Below are positions 27,901 to 35,563 of a stretch of 64,000 nt of DNA, in pieces (the stretch's first letter is position 1; the number at the start of each line of letters is the position of its first letter). The notes under the pieces were generated by a model that did not search any database, had not been told where the DNA came from, and was given only the letters and a program-made list of their open reading frames with translations. The DNA is from Nocardioides rotundus. Lineage in GTDB: Bacteria > Actinomycetota > Actinomycetes > Propionibacteriales > Nocardioidaceae. Position numbers and translations under genes: made by a program. The stretch covers positions 2,805,001-2,869,000 of the forward strand of contig NZ_CP082922.1 in assembly GCF_019931675.1 (NCBI RefSeq). Reading direction: 5' to 3'.

Positions 27901-28176
27901 GTCGACCCGACCCTGCTCGACCTGCCCACCGAGGGCGCGGCCCCCGTGGACTACACCGTCGGCGTCTACAACGGCGCGTCGGGCACGGTCCTGGAGGAGG
28001 TGTCGACCGAGCAGCCCTACCAGGTGGGCGAGCCGCGGATCTCGACCGAGAACGCGCTGTACGACGACCAGGGCGGCACCACCATCCCGATCGAGGGGTC
28101 CGGCGGGGCGCAGGCCCTGCTGGTGCACCTCAACGGCACCCCCGGCGCCCGCGCCGAGGTGCTGGACGTGCCGTAG
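24946..28176 (+). CDS. Large secreted subtilisin-like serine protease (S8 family)
   Basis: A 1076-residue exported protease. The signal peptide is the first 32 or so residues, ending SAGTAWA-GPDAD. An I9-type propeptide follows (about 55-150), then the S8 domain with catalytic Asp184 (VGIIDTGIDYTH), His261 (NGHGSHVAGTA) and Ser611 (SGTSMASPNVAGIAALVA). The long gap before Ser611 holds a PA-domain insertion (about 400-550). After the protease come Fn3/Ig-like domains (HMM-like text VRVRNTGNKATTATLRYEP near 700) and a C-terminal module with DTDGDGAADYQTY, a calcium-type repeat. GTG at 24946 has GGAGGA 9 nt upstream. Protein hydrolysis outside the cell is the likely role. Confidence 0.92.
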   Translation: MFSHRNRLGAVAAAATAGLLTITSAGTAWAGPDADPQRLADSEPLDPSQVDVSQAPAFAKDQQRTWFVRFEGRGVADLRRSTPSARLQQRSTIRGRATDAVTTARTRDARASRLFVLTNSVPGVGVRTTPAGAKALEQRRDVVSVTPVVPRTTSNANAAVLERAVNAWRRANGLGEGVKVGIIDTGIDYTHATFGGPGTTTAYDREDPTSADWRSRLPRLGKAKIRGGYDFAGDDYNADPTSEDYQPSPSPDPNPLDYNGHGSHVAGTAAGYGVTEAGRPFTGDYSSLNASSLKQMKVGPGMAPAAQLYGLKVFGTEGSTDLVLPALDWALDPNGDGDFSDRLDIVNMSLGSAYGAVDDPQNLVVNALSRHGVLTVNSEGNEGDTTDIGGSPGSSASALTVASTVDGYQLLDGLRVDAPADLAGVVAGQNSVAYDWANEEPVSGDVAPLSEGNADGCSTLSGTDAAAVQGKVAWLEWDSNDGTRRCGSVARAANVEAAGAVGAIFTGDVNPFGAGITGSANIPVFQLTKTATDRLRPAAEAGTLAVTFDGELTGSQQDQDPSISDTISSFSSRGAHGSLGVVKPDVAAVGDSVVSAMAGSGSEPTSISGTSMASPNVAGIAALVAARQPSWTPAMLKAAVMNTAVHDVWTGPNKTGDRYAPARVGAGRVDASRATSASLLVDSPGGNGRVSAVFGVVSVPEGSEVLTRTRKVRVRNTGNKATTATLRYEPVNSTPGITYSVSPSTLSVAAGKSATAEVTMRVDGARLRRTMDPTMAEDMLGIGLRRDYVPDSSGRLVVERGDGGAPYRLPVYGTAEPVSTTKGSVNEAGDGIDLTGQGVAQGFGGQAYRSLASVLELGASDGRTAACTYPDSLPGCTTAADRASDLRYIGAGQGDGLLYFGLASYDDWTQVGGALTPYVDYDTDGDGAADYQTYVDNYGNGDVYVAITVDLAAGPDADPVDVQLLNFTDGDTDTNKFDTNVALLPVDPTLLDLPTEGAAPVDYTVGVYNGASGTVLEEVSTEQPYQVGEPRISTENALYDDQGGTTIPIEGSGGAQALLVHLNGTPGARAEVLDVP

Positions 28177-28196
28177 GCCGCATTCATCACCACCGC

Positions 28197-28233
28197 ACCG
28201 AGCCCCCCGCGAGCATCTCGCGGGGGGCTCGGT
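28197..28233. terminator. Bidirectional terminator between subtilase and pterin-dehydratase fusion
   Basis: A perfect 17-bp stem (ACCGAGCCCCCCGCGAG, 28197-28213, with its complement at 28217-28233) with a 3-nt loop. It starts 20 bp after the subtilase stop and ends 11 bp before the stop of the convergent fusion gene. It can serve both genes; no T tract follows on either side. Confidence 0.85.
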
Positions 28234-28244
28234 CCGTGTCGGGG

Positions 28245-28916
28245 TCAGTCGCGCTCGGCCATCGTGCAGATGCACGAGCGGTTGCCATCGGCGTCCTCCA
28301 GCACCCAGAAGGACGGCGCGGCGGCGTCGCTGACCATCGTGCCGCCGGCGTCGAGCGCCGCCTGGATCCGACTCTCGGCGGCCTCGAACGGCACCCACAC
28401 GTCGAAGTGCCAGCGCTGGGGTACGGCGGACTCCGGCAGCTCCGGGCCGCCGCCGCCCGGCTCCTGGAACCACAGGGTCGGCACCTGGCCGCTGGCGTCC
28501 ACCGGCTCCCCGTCCTGCACCTCGCCGCCGAGGAGCGCTGCGTAGAACGGCGCCAGCCGCTTCCCGTCGGCCGTGTCCAACCCGGGCTCGAGCTGGGTCA
28601 GGCCCTCGATGTCGGCCTTCACCCCAGCCTCCGCGGCGAAGCCGCTGATCTGCCGGGCCAGGTCGAGGTCGCGGCTGGTGATGCCGCCGACGTCGTGGCT
28701 GGCCAGGGTGACGATCACCTCGGGGTAGGTCAGGAAGATGTCGGGGTGGTGGTTCGCCTCCTCCGCGGCCGCACCGATCCGGTCGACGAGGGCCAGTCCG
28801 GTGGCGAAGTCGCCGGTCTTGAAGCGTGCACGGATGCCGCTGAGCAGTTGGCGCCAGTCCTGAAGACCGGCCTCACGGATCTCGGTGGGGGTCAGCTTCT
28901 GCTTCGGATCGCTCAT
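28245..28916 (-). CDS. Pterin-4a-carbinolamine dehydratase fused to a VOC (glyoxalase-like) domain
   Basis: A 223-residue two-domain protein. Residues 1 to about 108 resemble pterin-4a-carbinolamine dehydratase: catalytic His pair in ANHHPDIFLTYPEVIVTLASHDVGGIT, and a nearby DLDLARQI helix. Residues about 112-223 form a VOC domain of the Glyoxalase_6 type (LAPFYAALLGGEV, RWHFDVWVPFEAAESRIQAALDAGG, WVLEDADGNRSCI). PCD recycles oxidised pterin cofactor after aromatic hydroxylation; the VOC half may bind a metal and a small ligand. Such fusions occur in actinobacteria. No pterin-dependent hydroxylase is nearby, so the substrate is open. Confidence 0.8.
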   Translation of the reverse strand: MSDPKQKLTPTEIREAGLQDWRQLLSGIRARFKTGDFATGLALVDRIGAAAEEANHHPDIFLTYPEVIVTLASHDVGGITSRDLDLARQISGFAAEAGVKADIEGLTQLEPGLDTADGKRLAPFYAALLGGEVQDGEPVDASGQVPTLWFQEPGGGGPELPESAVPQRWHFDVWVPFEAAESRIQAALDAGGTMVSDAAAPSFWVLEDADGNRSCICTMAERD

Positions 28917-29057
28917 GGCGGCGACGCTGCCACGTCGGGTCCGGGGATACCAGAGGGTGGACGAACCCTTGCGGACAGCCCCCGACCGCGGGCTCGGGCC
29001 CGCGTCCTAGCATGGCCGGCGCACCGCAGAGGACGTCGAAGGAGCAGGGGGACTGCG

Positions 29058-29708
29058 ATGCCGGGCGAGACCTGGACGGCCGATGCCGCCGGGGCGCACC
29101 ACGAGGTCACGATCAGCATCGGAATGCGCAACTCGATCGCCTGGTCGATCGACGGCGAGCAGGTCGCGGAGAAGGTCACCATGGACGACGGCCCGGTGCT
29201 GTCGTACGGCGGCCAGGCGATCAAGGTGCGCACCCGCCATGCGAAGGTCCGCCGAGTGACGCTGGTGGAGGCCGAGGGCCCGATGGCCGGGGCCGCCGCC
29301 CTCGTGCGCTCCGGCGTGGAGCTGGAGCCCGTGCCCGGGTCCGAGGCGGCCCGGCGACTGGAGTGGATCCGCGACCACCCCCGGCTGCACGCCCTGCGAT
29401 CCGGCGCCCTGACGGCGCTCGGGCTCGGCCTGATCGCTCTGCTGACGTGGCTGGGCTCGTTGATCCCATGGCCCTCGGTGGACCTGCCGGACATCCCTGT
29501 GCCCACCATCCCTTGGCCGGACATCCCCTGGCCGGATCTGCCCCGCGTTCCGCTGCCGGACTGGCGGGTCCCGGGCTGGCTGGAGCAGGTGCTGGGCCTC
29601 GTGCAGTATGTCTGGCCGGTGCTGGTGGCGATCGGCCTCGCGGCCGCCGAGTCCCGGCGCCGGCGTCGTCAGGACGCGCGTCGCCACCAGCACAAAGACT
29701 CCCCCTAG
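29058..29708 (+). CDS. Membrane protein with Pro-Trp repeat linker, unknown function
   Basis: A 216-residue protein. The first 110 residues are soluble and beta-rich (HHEVTISIGMRNSIAWSIDGEQV), like a small cytoplasmic or surface domain. A hydrophobic helix near 118-137 (LTALGLGLIALLTWLGSLI) leads into a striking repeat of Pro-Trp-Pro and Pro-Asp units (VPTIPWPDIPWPDLPRVPLPD, about 144-167), then a second helix near 182-200 and an Arg/His-rich tail. The Pro/Trp stretch would be an extended rod or a surface patch between two helices. No family is recognised. The GGGGGA Shine-Dalgarno sequence supports ATG 29058. Confidence 0.65.
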   Translation: MPGETWTADAAGAHHEVTISIGMRNSIAWSIDGEQVAEKVTMDDGPVLSYGGQAIKVRTRHAKVRRVTLVEAEGPMAGAAALVRSGVELEPVPGSEAARRLEWIRDHPRLHALRSGALTALGLGLIALLTWLGSLIPWPSVDLPDIPVPTIPWPDIPWPDLPRVPLPDWRVPGWLEQVLGLVQYVWPVLVAIGLAAAESRRRRRQDARRHQHKDSP

Positions 29709-29805
29709 GGGTGAGCAGCATCACATTCTCCTCACGTGTGATGGACCGGTTGGCCCATCCCGGGCCGAGGCGCCCCACACGGCGCCCCACATGGGGAGGG
29801 AAAGA

Positions 29806-30465
29806 ATGATGAGGATGATGAGGAACCGGCTCCGTCCGGTCAGCCTGCTCGTCGCGATGCTGACGGCGCTCATGCTGGCGCTCGCCACCGGAGGCGTGTC
29901 GGCGACGGCGGCGGTCGAGAGCGGCAGCACCGGCGGCACGATCGGCGCCGTACGCACGGTCGCCGACAACGCCCAGGGCACGATGAAGAGCCGCATCGTC
30001 GGCACCACCGGCAACGGCCGGCAGGTCACCGGCAACTTCGTGCCGTTGAAGTTCATCAAGAAGGACGGGACCATCCGGGTCCGCGGCCTGATCAACGGCG
30101 TGGTGCACAACACCGACGGGTCCACGCAGACGTTCTCGGCGCTGCGCACCATGAAGGTGGCGGCGATGAACGGCACCCCGGTCACCACGCAGGCGACCTC
30201 GGCCCGTCAGGCGCCGAGCGCGCGTGCGGCGGCGTGTGACGTGCTGAAGTTGCGGCTCGGCCCGCTCGACCTGGACGTGCTCGGCCTGAAGATCAACCTG
30301 AACCGGGTGGTCCTCGACATCGTGGCGCAGTCCGGCGCCGGCAAGCTGCTCGGCAACCTGCTGTGCGCGGTGGCCGGTCTGCTCGACGGCGGCCTGTCCG
30401 GTCTGCTCGGCCGGATCACCGACCTGCTGAACCAGATCCTGGGCTCGCTGCGCCTGGGCGGCTGA
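29806..30465 (+). CDS. Secreted protein with conserved Leu-rich C-terminal module
   Basis: A 219-residue exported protein. The start MMRMMRNRLRPVSLL is followed by a hydrophobic core and an AxA-like cleavage site near TAAVES (about residue 35). The mature part has a lysine/threonine-rich N-terminal domain and a C-terminal module LRLGPLDLDVLGLKINLN with a conserved Cys pair (AAACDVL... LLCAVAGLL). Similar modules recur in secreted hypothetical proteins of actinobacteria, where the two cysteines probably form a disulfide, but no function is known. ATG at 29806 follows a GGGAGGGA sequence. The 3' end overlaps kynU by 50 bp. Confidence 0.7.
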   Translation: MMRMMRNRLRPVSLLVAMLTALMLALATGGVSATAAVESGSTGGTIGAVRTVADNAQGTMKSRIVGTTGNGRQVTGNFVPLKFIKKDGTIRVRGLINGVVHNTDGSTQTFSALRTMKVAAMNGTPVTTQATSARQAPSARAAACDVLKLRLGPLDLDVLGLKINLNRVVLDIVAQSGAGKLLGNLLCAVAGLLDGGLSGLLGRITDLLNQILGSLRLGG

Positions 30466-31654
30466 CCAGCGCCTCTCGCACGGCCTCGAACCCCCTGTCC
30501 ACCTCGGTCACCGAGGTGGACAGGGGCGAGAGGCCGATCCGGAGGCCGCCGGGGTCGCGATAGTCCGGGATCACGTCGCGCTGCCACAGCGCCGCGACCA
30601 CCTCGCGCATCGCCGCGTGACGCAGCGTGACGTGGCCACCCCGCCGCTGCGGGTCGCGGGGAGACGCCAGGACGACCCCGAGGGGCGCCAGCACCTCGTC
30701 GACGAGCTCGACGGCGTACGACGTCAGCGCGACCGACTTCTCCCGGACCGCGACCATCCCGACCTCGTCGATGAGCGCGAGCATGTCGAGCATCGCCAGC
30801 ATCCCCAGGATCGGCGGGGTGCCGGAGAGGAAGCGCCGGATACCCGGCGAGGGGGTGTAGCCCGGACCCATGAGGAACGGGTCGGCATGCCCCATCCAGC
30901 CCTGGATCGGCTGGGCGAGCCGCTCGTGGTGCCGGGAGGCGACGTACCCGAAGGCGGGTGAGCCGGGCCCTCCGTTGAGGTACTTGTAGGTGCACCCGGC
31001 CGCGAGGTCGACCTCCCACGCGTCCAGCTCGGTCGGCACCGAGCCGGCGGAGTGGCTGAGGTCCCACAGCACCAGTGCCCCGGCCTCGTGCGCGAGCCGG
31101 GTCAGGCGGGGTACGTCGGCCAGCCAGGCCGAGCGGTAGGCCACGTGGCTGAGCAGCACCAGCGCCGTCCGCTCCGAGAGCGCCGACGACAGCCCCTCGA
31201 CGTCGATCCCCCGCTCGGGGTCGGTCTCCACCCAGCGCACGGTCAGGCCGCGCTCGGCGGCGATCCCCTCGGCGAGGTAGCGGTCGGTCGGGAAGTTGTC
31301 GGTGTCCACGACGATCTCGTCGCGCGCGGCGTCCCGGCCCCGCTGGTGGTCGACCGCCGCGCGGGCGAGCTTGTAGAGCAGCACCGTGGTCGAGTCACCG
31401 ACGAAGACCTGTCCCGGCGCCGCACCGAGGACGACCCGCCCGAGCTCGTCGCCGACGGTGAGCGGCAGGTCGTACCACCCCTCGTCCCAGCCGCGGATCA
31501 GCCGCCCGGCCCACTCCTGCTCGACAAAGTCACCCAGCCGGTCCGCGGTCGCGCGCAACGGGCGCCCGAGGCTGTTGCCGTCGAAGTAGACGAGGCCGGC
31601 CGGGCCCGGCACGAACCGGTCGAGGTACGCCGCGAGCGGGTCGTTCGGCGCCAT
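30416..31654 (-). CDS. kynU: Kynureninase
   Basis: A 412-residue PLP enzyme of fold type I that hydrolyses kynurenine or 3-hydroxykynurenine to anthranilates and alanine. The signatures are VYFDGNSLGRPLRAT near residue 22, DTDNFPTDRYLAEG near 120, the PLP lysine in AGCTYKYLNGGPGSPAFGYV near 225-244 and LLSHVAYRSAWLADV near 172. No other kynurenine gene is in the window. Its ATG overlaps the ilvD stop (ATGA), so it is co-translated with a valine/isoleucine gene. The C-terminal coding part contains a perfect palindrome at 30492-30526. Confidence 0.9.
   Translation of the reverse strand: MAPNDPLAAYLDRFVPGPAGLVYFDGNSLGRPLRATADRLGDFVEQEWAGRLIRGWDEGWYDLPLTVGDELGRVVLGAAPGQVFVGDSTTVLLYKLARAAVDHQRGRDAARDEIVVDTDNFPTDRYLAEGIAAERGLTVRWVETDPERGIDVEGLSSALSERTALVLLSHVAYRSAWLADVPRLTRLAHEAGALVLWDLSHSAGSVPTELDAWEVDLAAGCTYKYLNGGPGSPAFGYVASRHHERLAQPIQGWMGHADPFLMGPGYTPSPGIRRFLSGTPPILGMLAMLDMLALIDEVGMVAVREKSVALTSYAVELVDEVLAPLGVVLASPRDPQRRGGHVTLRHAAMREVVAALWQRDVIPDYRDPGGLRIGLSPLSTSVTEVDRGFEAVREALVSRPGAASPGSGSAGR
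30492..30526. terminator. Palindromic hairpin inside the 3' end of kynU
   Basis: Arms CCCCTGTCCACCTCGGT (30492-30508) and ACCGAGGTGGACAGGGG (30510-30526) form a perfect 17-bp inverted repeat around a single C. It lies 27 bp past the stop of the convergent secreted-protein gene and inside the last part of kynU. It may terminate the plus-strand transcript while also being coding on the other strand. A protein-binding site is the alternative. Confidence 0.55.
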
Positions 31655-33336
31655 CAGCCGCAGACGGCCCCGTGGGCGGCGGACTGGACGACCTTGGCGT
31701 ACTTGCCGAGGACGCCGCGGGTGTACTTCGGCGGGTTCGGCTCCCAGCCCTGGGCGCGCTGGGCGAGCTCCTCGGCGGAGAGGTCCACATCCAAACGCCG
31801 GTTGGCGACGTCCAGGGTGATCTGGTCGCCGTCGCGGAGGAACGCGATCGGGCCGGCGTCGACCGCCTCGGGGGCGATGTGCCCGACGCACAGGCCGGTG
31901 GTGCCGCCGGAGAAGCGGCCGTCGGTGATCAGCAGGACGTCCTTGCCGAGGCCGGCGCCCTTGATCGCGCCGGTGATGGCGAGCATCTCCCGCATCCCCG
32001 GCCCACCCTTGGGGCCCTCGTAGCGGATCACCACCACGTCGCCGGCACCGATGGCGCCCTCCTCCAGGGCGTCCATCGCGGCACGCTCGCCGTCGAAGAC
32101 CCGAGCGGTCCCGGTGAAGGTGGAGTCGTCGAAGCCGGCGCTCTTCACCACCGCCCCCTCGGGGGCGAGCGTGCCCTTGAGGATGGTCAGGCCGCCGGAG
32201 GCGTGGATCGGCTTGTCCATGGTGCGCAGGATGTCGCCGTCCAGCGGCTTGGGGTCCAGCTCGTCGAGGTTCTCGGCCATCGTCTTGCCGGTGCAGGTGA
32301 GCACGTCGCCGTTGAGGTGCCCGGCGTCCATCAGTGCCCGGAGCAGGACGGGGATGCCGCCGACGCGGTCGAAGTCGGTCCACACGTAGCGGCCGAACGG
32401 CTTCATGTCCGCCAGGTGCGGGACCTTCTCCCCGATCCGGGTGAAGTCGTCCAGGGTCAGGTCGACCTCGGCCTCACGAGCGATCGCGAGCAGGTGCAGC
32501 ACGGCGTTGGTGGAGCCGCCGAGCGCCATCGCCATCGCGATCGCGTTCTCGAACGCGGGGCGGGTCATGATCTGGCGCGCCGTGATGCCGCGGCGCAGCA
32601 TCTCCACCACGGCCTCGCCGGAGCGGTGCGCGAAGCCGTCGCGCCGGCGGTCCACCGCCGGCGGGGAGGACGAGCCGGGCAGGCTCATCCCGAGCGCCTC
32701 GGCGACGCTGGCCATGGTGTTCGCGGTGTAGGCCCCGCCGCAGGCGCCCTCGCCGGGACAGATGGCCCGCTCGACCTCGTCCACCTTCTCCCGGCTGATC
32801 TTGCCGGCCAGGCAGGCGCCGACCGCCTCGAAGGCGTCGATGATGGTGACGTCCTTGCCGTCGACCTGTCCGGGCAGGATGGTGCCGGCGTAGAGGAAGA
32901 CGCTGGCCAGGTCCAGCCGCGCGGCCGCCATCAGCATCCCGGGCAGGGACTTGTCGCAGCCGGCCAGCAGCACCGAGCCGTCGAGCCGCTCGGCCATCAT
33001 CACCGTCTCGACCGAGTCGGCGATCACCTCGCGGGAGACCAGCGAGAAGTGCATGCCCTCGTGCCCCATGGAGATGCCGTCGGAGACCGAGATGGTGCCG
33101 AACTCCAACGGGTACCCGCCCGCCGCGTGCACCCCGTTCTTCACCGCCTTGGCCAGCCGGTCCAGGGAGAGGTTGCACGGGGTGATCTCGTTCCAGCTCG
33201 ACGCGACGCCGATCTGCGGCTTCTCCCAGTCCTCGTCGCCCATGCCGACGGCACGGAGCATGCCGCGCGCCGCGGCCTTCTCCAGGCCGTCGGTGACGTC
33301 GCGGGATCGGGGCTTGATGTCCGGCTGGTAGTTCAT
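31654..33336 (-). CDS. ilvD: Dihydroxy-acid dehydratase
   Basis: A 560-residue iron-sulfur enzyme that dehydrates dihydroxy-acids to the 2-oxoacid precursors of Val, Leu and Ile. Cluster-binding cysteines lie in the family blocks [26 protein letters not shown] and [16 protein letters not shown]; the end holds [23 protein letters not shown] text (here [14 protein letters not shown]). The usual family length is 550-620, so it is complete. TAGCCT (33348-33343) lies 6 nt before the ATG, with no Shine-Dalgarno sequence, implying a leaderless start. It is separate from the ilvBNC block, about 7 kb away. Confidence 0.96.
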   Translation of the reverse strand: MNYQPDIKPRSRDVTDGLEKAAARGMLRAVGMGDEDWEKPQIGVASSWNEITPCNLSLDRLAKAVKNGVHAAGGYPLEFGTISVSDGISMGHEGMHFSLVSREVIADSVETVMMAERLDGSVLLAGCDKSLPGMLMAAARLDLASVFLYAGTILPGQVDGKDVTIIDAFEAVGACLAGKISREKVDEVERAICPGEGACGGAYTANTMASVAEALGMSLPGSSSPPAVDRRRDGFAHRSGEAVVEMLRRGITARQIMTRPAFENAIAMAMALGGSTNAVLHLLAIAREAEVDLTLDDFTRIGEKVPHLADMKPFGRYVWTDFDRVGGIPVLLRALMDAGHLNGDVLTCTGKTMAENLDELDPKPLDGDILRTMDKPIHASGGLTILKGTLAPEGAVVKSAGFDDSTFTGTARVFDGERAAMDALEEGAIGAGDVVVIRYEGPKGGPGMREMLAITGAIKGAGLGKDVLLITDGRFSGGTTGLCVGHIAPEAVDAGPIAFLRDGDQITLDVANRRLDVDLSAEELAQRAQGWEPNPPKYTRGVLGKYAKVVQSAAHGAVCG

Positions 33337-33342
33337 GTGCTC

Positions 33343-33348
33343 AGGCTA
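33343..33348 (-). promoter_or_regulatory. Leaderless -10 box of ilvD
   Basis: TAGCCT on the minus strand, 6 nt before the ilvD ATG at 33336. It includes the stop codon of the XRE gene. Confidence 0.5.
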
Positions 33349-33981
33349 GACCTGCTCGCCACCCCGCTCGCGACGCGTCTCGTCCCACCGCCGCCTCGCG
33401 GCCGCTCGCCGGCGTTTGTCCCACTCGACATTGGCCACCGCGCGACGGCGATCCCGTTCGCGCAACTCATCGACCATCTCGGCCAGCGTCGGGTGATCGT
33501 CGGGGACCGGACGGAATCGGCGCATCAGGTCCCGGCCGCGTCGACGCCGGTATCGCGCCTGCGGGTCCCCGGCTCCCTTGGACCGGCGATACTCCACGTC
33601 GTAGGCGGTCTCCAGGTGGATCCCCGGACGCCGAGGCACGAACCAGTCCAACGGCTCCACGTCCAGATGCGCGGGCTGATAGCGCCCCGCCCGGTCCGGC
33701 TCAGCCGCGTAGCTCATGGGGGCGACCTCGTCGCCGTCGGCATCGACCAGGGCGATCCGCAGCCCCGCGAGTCCTGCGGCCGCATGCAACTGGTCGGTGC
33801 TCGGACACGTCTGCCCGATCTCCCACCGCGCGACCACCGACTTCCCCACGCCGAGCTCACGCGCCAGATCACGCTGCGAGAGGTCGGCCAGCCGACGGAT
33901 CCTCCGCATCAGCCCGGGCAGGGCCAGCCATGGCTCGTGAAGGAGTGTCTCCATGTCGTCGTTGGCCCGGGCGTCGCTCAT
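33346..33981 (-). CDS. XRE-family helix-turn-helix regulator
   Basis: A 211-residue protein whose residues about 24-75 form a Cro/C1-type helix-turn-helix (MRRIRRLADLSQRDLARELGVGKSVVARWEIGQTCPSTDQL). The middle contains an aromatic segment (EPLDWFVPRRPGIHLETAYDVEYRRS) and the last 60 residues are highly Arg/Glu-rich, probably a long charged helix. The target and ligand are unknown. The stop lies within the ilvD promoter box, so the two genes are close but perhaps separately transcribed. AGGAGAGGCCG precedes the ATG. Confidence 0.8.
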   Translation of the reverse strand: MSDARANDDMETLLHEPWLALPGLMRRIRRLADLSQRDLARELGVGKSVVARWEIGQTCPSTDQLHAAAGLAGLRIALVDADGDEVAPMSYAAEPDRAGRYQPAHLDVEPLDWFVPRRPGIHLETAYDVEYRRSKGAGDPQARYRRRRGRDLMRRFRPVPDDHPTLAEMVDELRERDRRRAVANVEWDKRRRAAARRRWDETRRERGGEQV

Positions 33982-34040
33982 CGGCCTCTCCTCTCGGCTT
34001 CACCCGAGCACACCAGGCGCCACCGACAACCGGGGGTCGC

Positions 34041-34081
34041 GCGCTCGACAGTGCCCCGCTCGGCGGGGCAGTGTCGAGCGC
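34041..34081. terminator. Hairpin between XRE gene and VOC gene
   Basis: Arms 34041-34059 (GCGCTCGACAGTGCCCCGC) and 34063-34081 pair over 19 positions with one mismatch and a 3-nt loop TCG. It stands 8 bp after the VOC gene stop codon in minus-strand reading and would end the transcript of the operon from 37380 down. No T tract follows. Confidence 0.75.
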
Positions 34082-34089
34082 GACGAGGG

Positions 34090-34458
34090 TCAGCCGAGCT
34101 CGTCGAGGGTGGTGAGACAGAACGGGTTGCCGGCCGGGTCGGCGAAGACCAGGCAGTGGTCGACGTTGGGCTGTGCCTCCATCCGTACGGCGCCGGCGGC
34201 CTCGACCCTGGCCGCCGAGGCGTCCAGGTCATCGACCAGGAAGTCCAGGTGGACCAGGCCGCTCTGCTCCGGCCAGGACACCGGCTGGAAGTCGTGCACG
34301 GTCTGGAAGTCGATCCGTCCTCCCGACGTCGCCAGCGTCGCCCACGCCGGATGGGTGAAGGTGATCTCGCCGCCGGTGATGGTGGCGTAGAAGCCGGCCA
34401 ACGCACCGGCATCGGGACAGTTGACCGTGACGGAGCTGAGCCGCAGATCGCGGCTCAC
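34090..34458 (-). CDS. VOC family (glyoxalase-like) protein
   Basis: A 122-residue VOC protein with two beta-alpha-beta-beta-beta units: VSRDLRLSSVTVNCPDAGALAGFYATITGG at the start and GLVHLDFLVDDLDASAARVEAAGAV in the middle, ending VFADPAGNPFCLTT. Members range from glyoxalases and dioxygenases to antibiotic-binding resistance proteins. Being last in an ABC exporter operon makes a role in resistance or detoxification possible but unproven. The GTG at 34458 overlaps the stop of the Asp-box gene (GTGA). Confidence 0.85.
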   Translation of the reverse strand: MSRDLRLSSVTVNCPDAGALAGFYATITGGEITFTHPAWATLATSGGRIDFQTVHDFQPVSWPEQSGLVHLDFLVDDLDASAARVEAAGAVRMEAQPNVDHCLVFADPAGNPFCLTTLDELG

Positions 34459-35552
34459 GCGACGGCCGCCGCCCGCACCACCAGCACGTCGGGGAGGTCG
34501 CGGGCGACCTCGGACCAGCTCTCGCCCTCGTCGGGCGAGGCGAAGACCGAGCCGTTGCGGCCGCCGAAGTAGACCCCGGAGACGTCGTGGTCGTCGGCGC
34601 ACATGGCGTCGCGCATGACGGCGGCGAAGTACTGGTCGGGCAGCTGCCCCTCCCCCAGCGACGTCCAGGACTCGCCGGCGTCGTCGGTGCGGTAGACCCG
34701 CGCGCGCCCGTCGACCGGCCAGCGGGCCCCGGCGTCGGCGATCGGGAAGGTGTATGCCGTCCCGCCGCGTCGCGGGTGGGCGACCATGGCGAACCCGAAC
34801 TCGGCGGGCAGGCCGGGGGCGATGTCGGTCCAGGACGCCCCGCCGTCGTCGGAGCGGTAGACGCCGCCGTGGTTCTGCAGGTAGAGCCGCTCGGGGTCCT
34901 CGGCGTCGCGCGCCACCTTGTGCACGCACTGGCCGAACTCGGGATAGTTGCGCTCCCCGGGGAAGAACTCCGCCTTCACCCCGGTGTTGGACGGGTGCCA
35001 GGAGGCGCCGCCGTCCTCGGTGGCGTAGACGCCGCCGGTCGAGATCGCGGCGAGCACCCGATCGGCGTCGGTGGGGTGCGGCAGGATCGTGTGGAATGCC
35101 TGGCCGCCGAACCCGGCGTTCCACTCCCCGCGGTGCGGGTGGTCCCAGAGCCCGCGGACCAGCTCGAAGGTCTCGCCGTGGTCGGTGGAGCGGAAGATCG
35201 CGCCGGGCTCGGTGCCGGCCCAGACGACGCGGTCGTCGCCGGCGGCGGAGCCGGGCTGGAGCTGCCAGACCGAGGCGAGCGTGGCGTCGGTGCCCTCGGG
35301 GAAGCGGACCGCCCCGTTGGGCGTCTCCGCCCAGGTCTCGCCGAGGTCGTCGGAGCGCCACACCTGCGGCCCGAGCCAGCTGGACGCCGTACCCGCGAAG
35401 AGCCGCGGCCGGTCTCCCCGCTGGTCGAGCAGGACGGAGTAGACCTCCTCCATGCCGAAGTGCGGCCCGGACCAGGACCACTCGCGCCGCGCCTCGTCCG
35501 AGGTGCCCAGCCAGAGCCCCTTGCGGGTGCCCACCATCAGCAGCGTCTTCAT
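34455..35552 (-). CDS. Asp-box (BNR) beta-propeller protein
   Basis: A 365-residue predicted propeller with at least six Asp boxes of the form S/T-x-D-x-G-x-x-W/F: SDDLGETW, STDHGETF, TEDGGASW, SDDGGASW, TDDAGESW and SPDEGESW. Starting MKTLLMVGTRKGLWLG it has no signal peptide, so it may be cytoplasmic. Similar proteins are annotated as glycosyl hydrolases or sialidase-like, but the catalytic residues of sialidases are not evident, so an enzyme function is doubtful. The GGAG Shine-Dalgarno sequence precedes ATG 35552. It sits between the exporter genes and the VOC gene. Confidence 0.8.
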   Translation of the reverse strand: MKTLLMVGTRKGLWLGTSDEARREWSWSGPHFGMEEVYSVLLDQRGDRPRLFAGTASSWLGPQVWRSDDLGETWAETPNGAVRFPEGTDATLASVWQLQPGSAAGDDRVVWAGTEPGAIFRSTDHGETFELVRGLWDHPHRGEWNAGFGGQAFHTILPHPTDADRVLAAISTGGVYATEDGGASWHPSNTGVKAEFFPGERNYPEFGQCVHKVARDAEDPERLYLQNHGGVYRSDDGGASWTDIAPGLPAEFGFAMVAHPRRGGTAYTFPIADAGARWPVDGRARVYRTDDAGESWTSLGEGQLPDQYFAAVMRDAMCADDHDVSGVYFGGRNGSVFASPDEGESWSEVARDLPDVLVVRAAAVA

Positions 35553-35563
35553 CGTCGACTCCT

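Noticed and set aside
25015..28473. Very long minus-strand open frame through the subtilase gene
   Set aside because: It is the complement of a clearly coding plus-strand gene with signal peptide and catalytic triad; high GC lowers stop frequency in the other frames.
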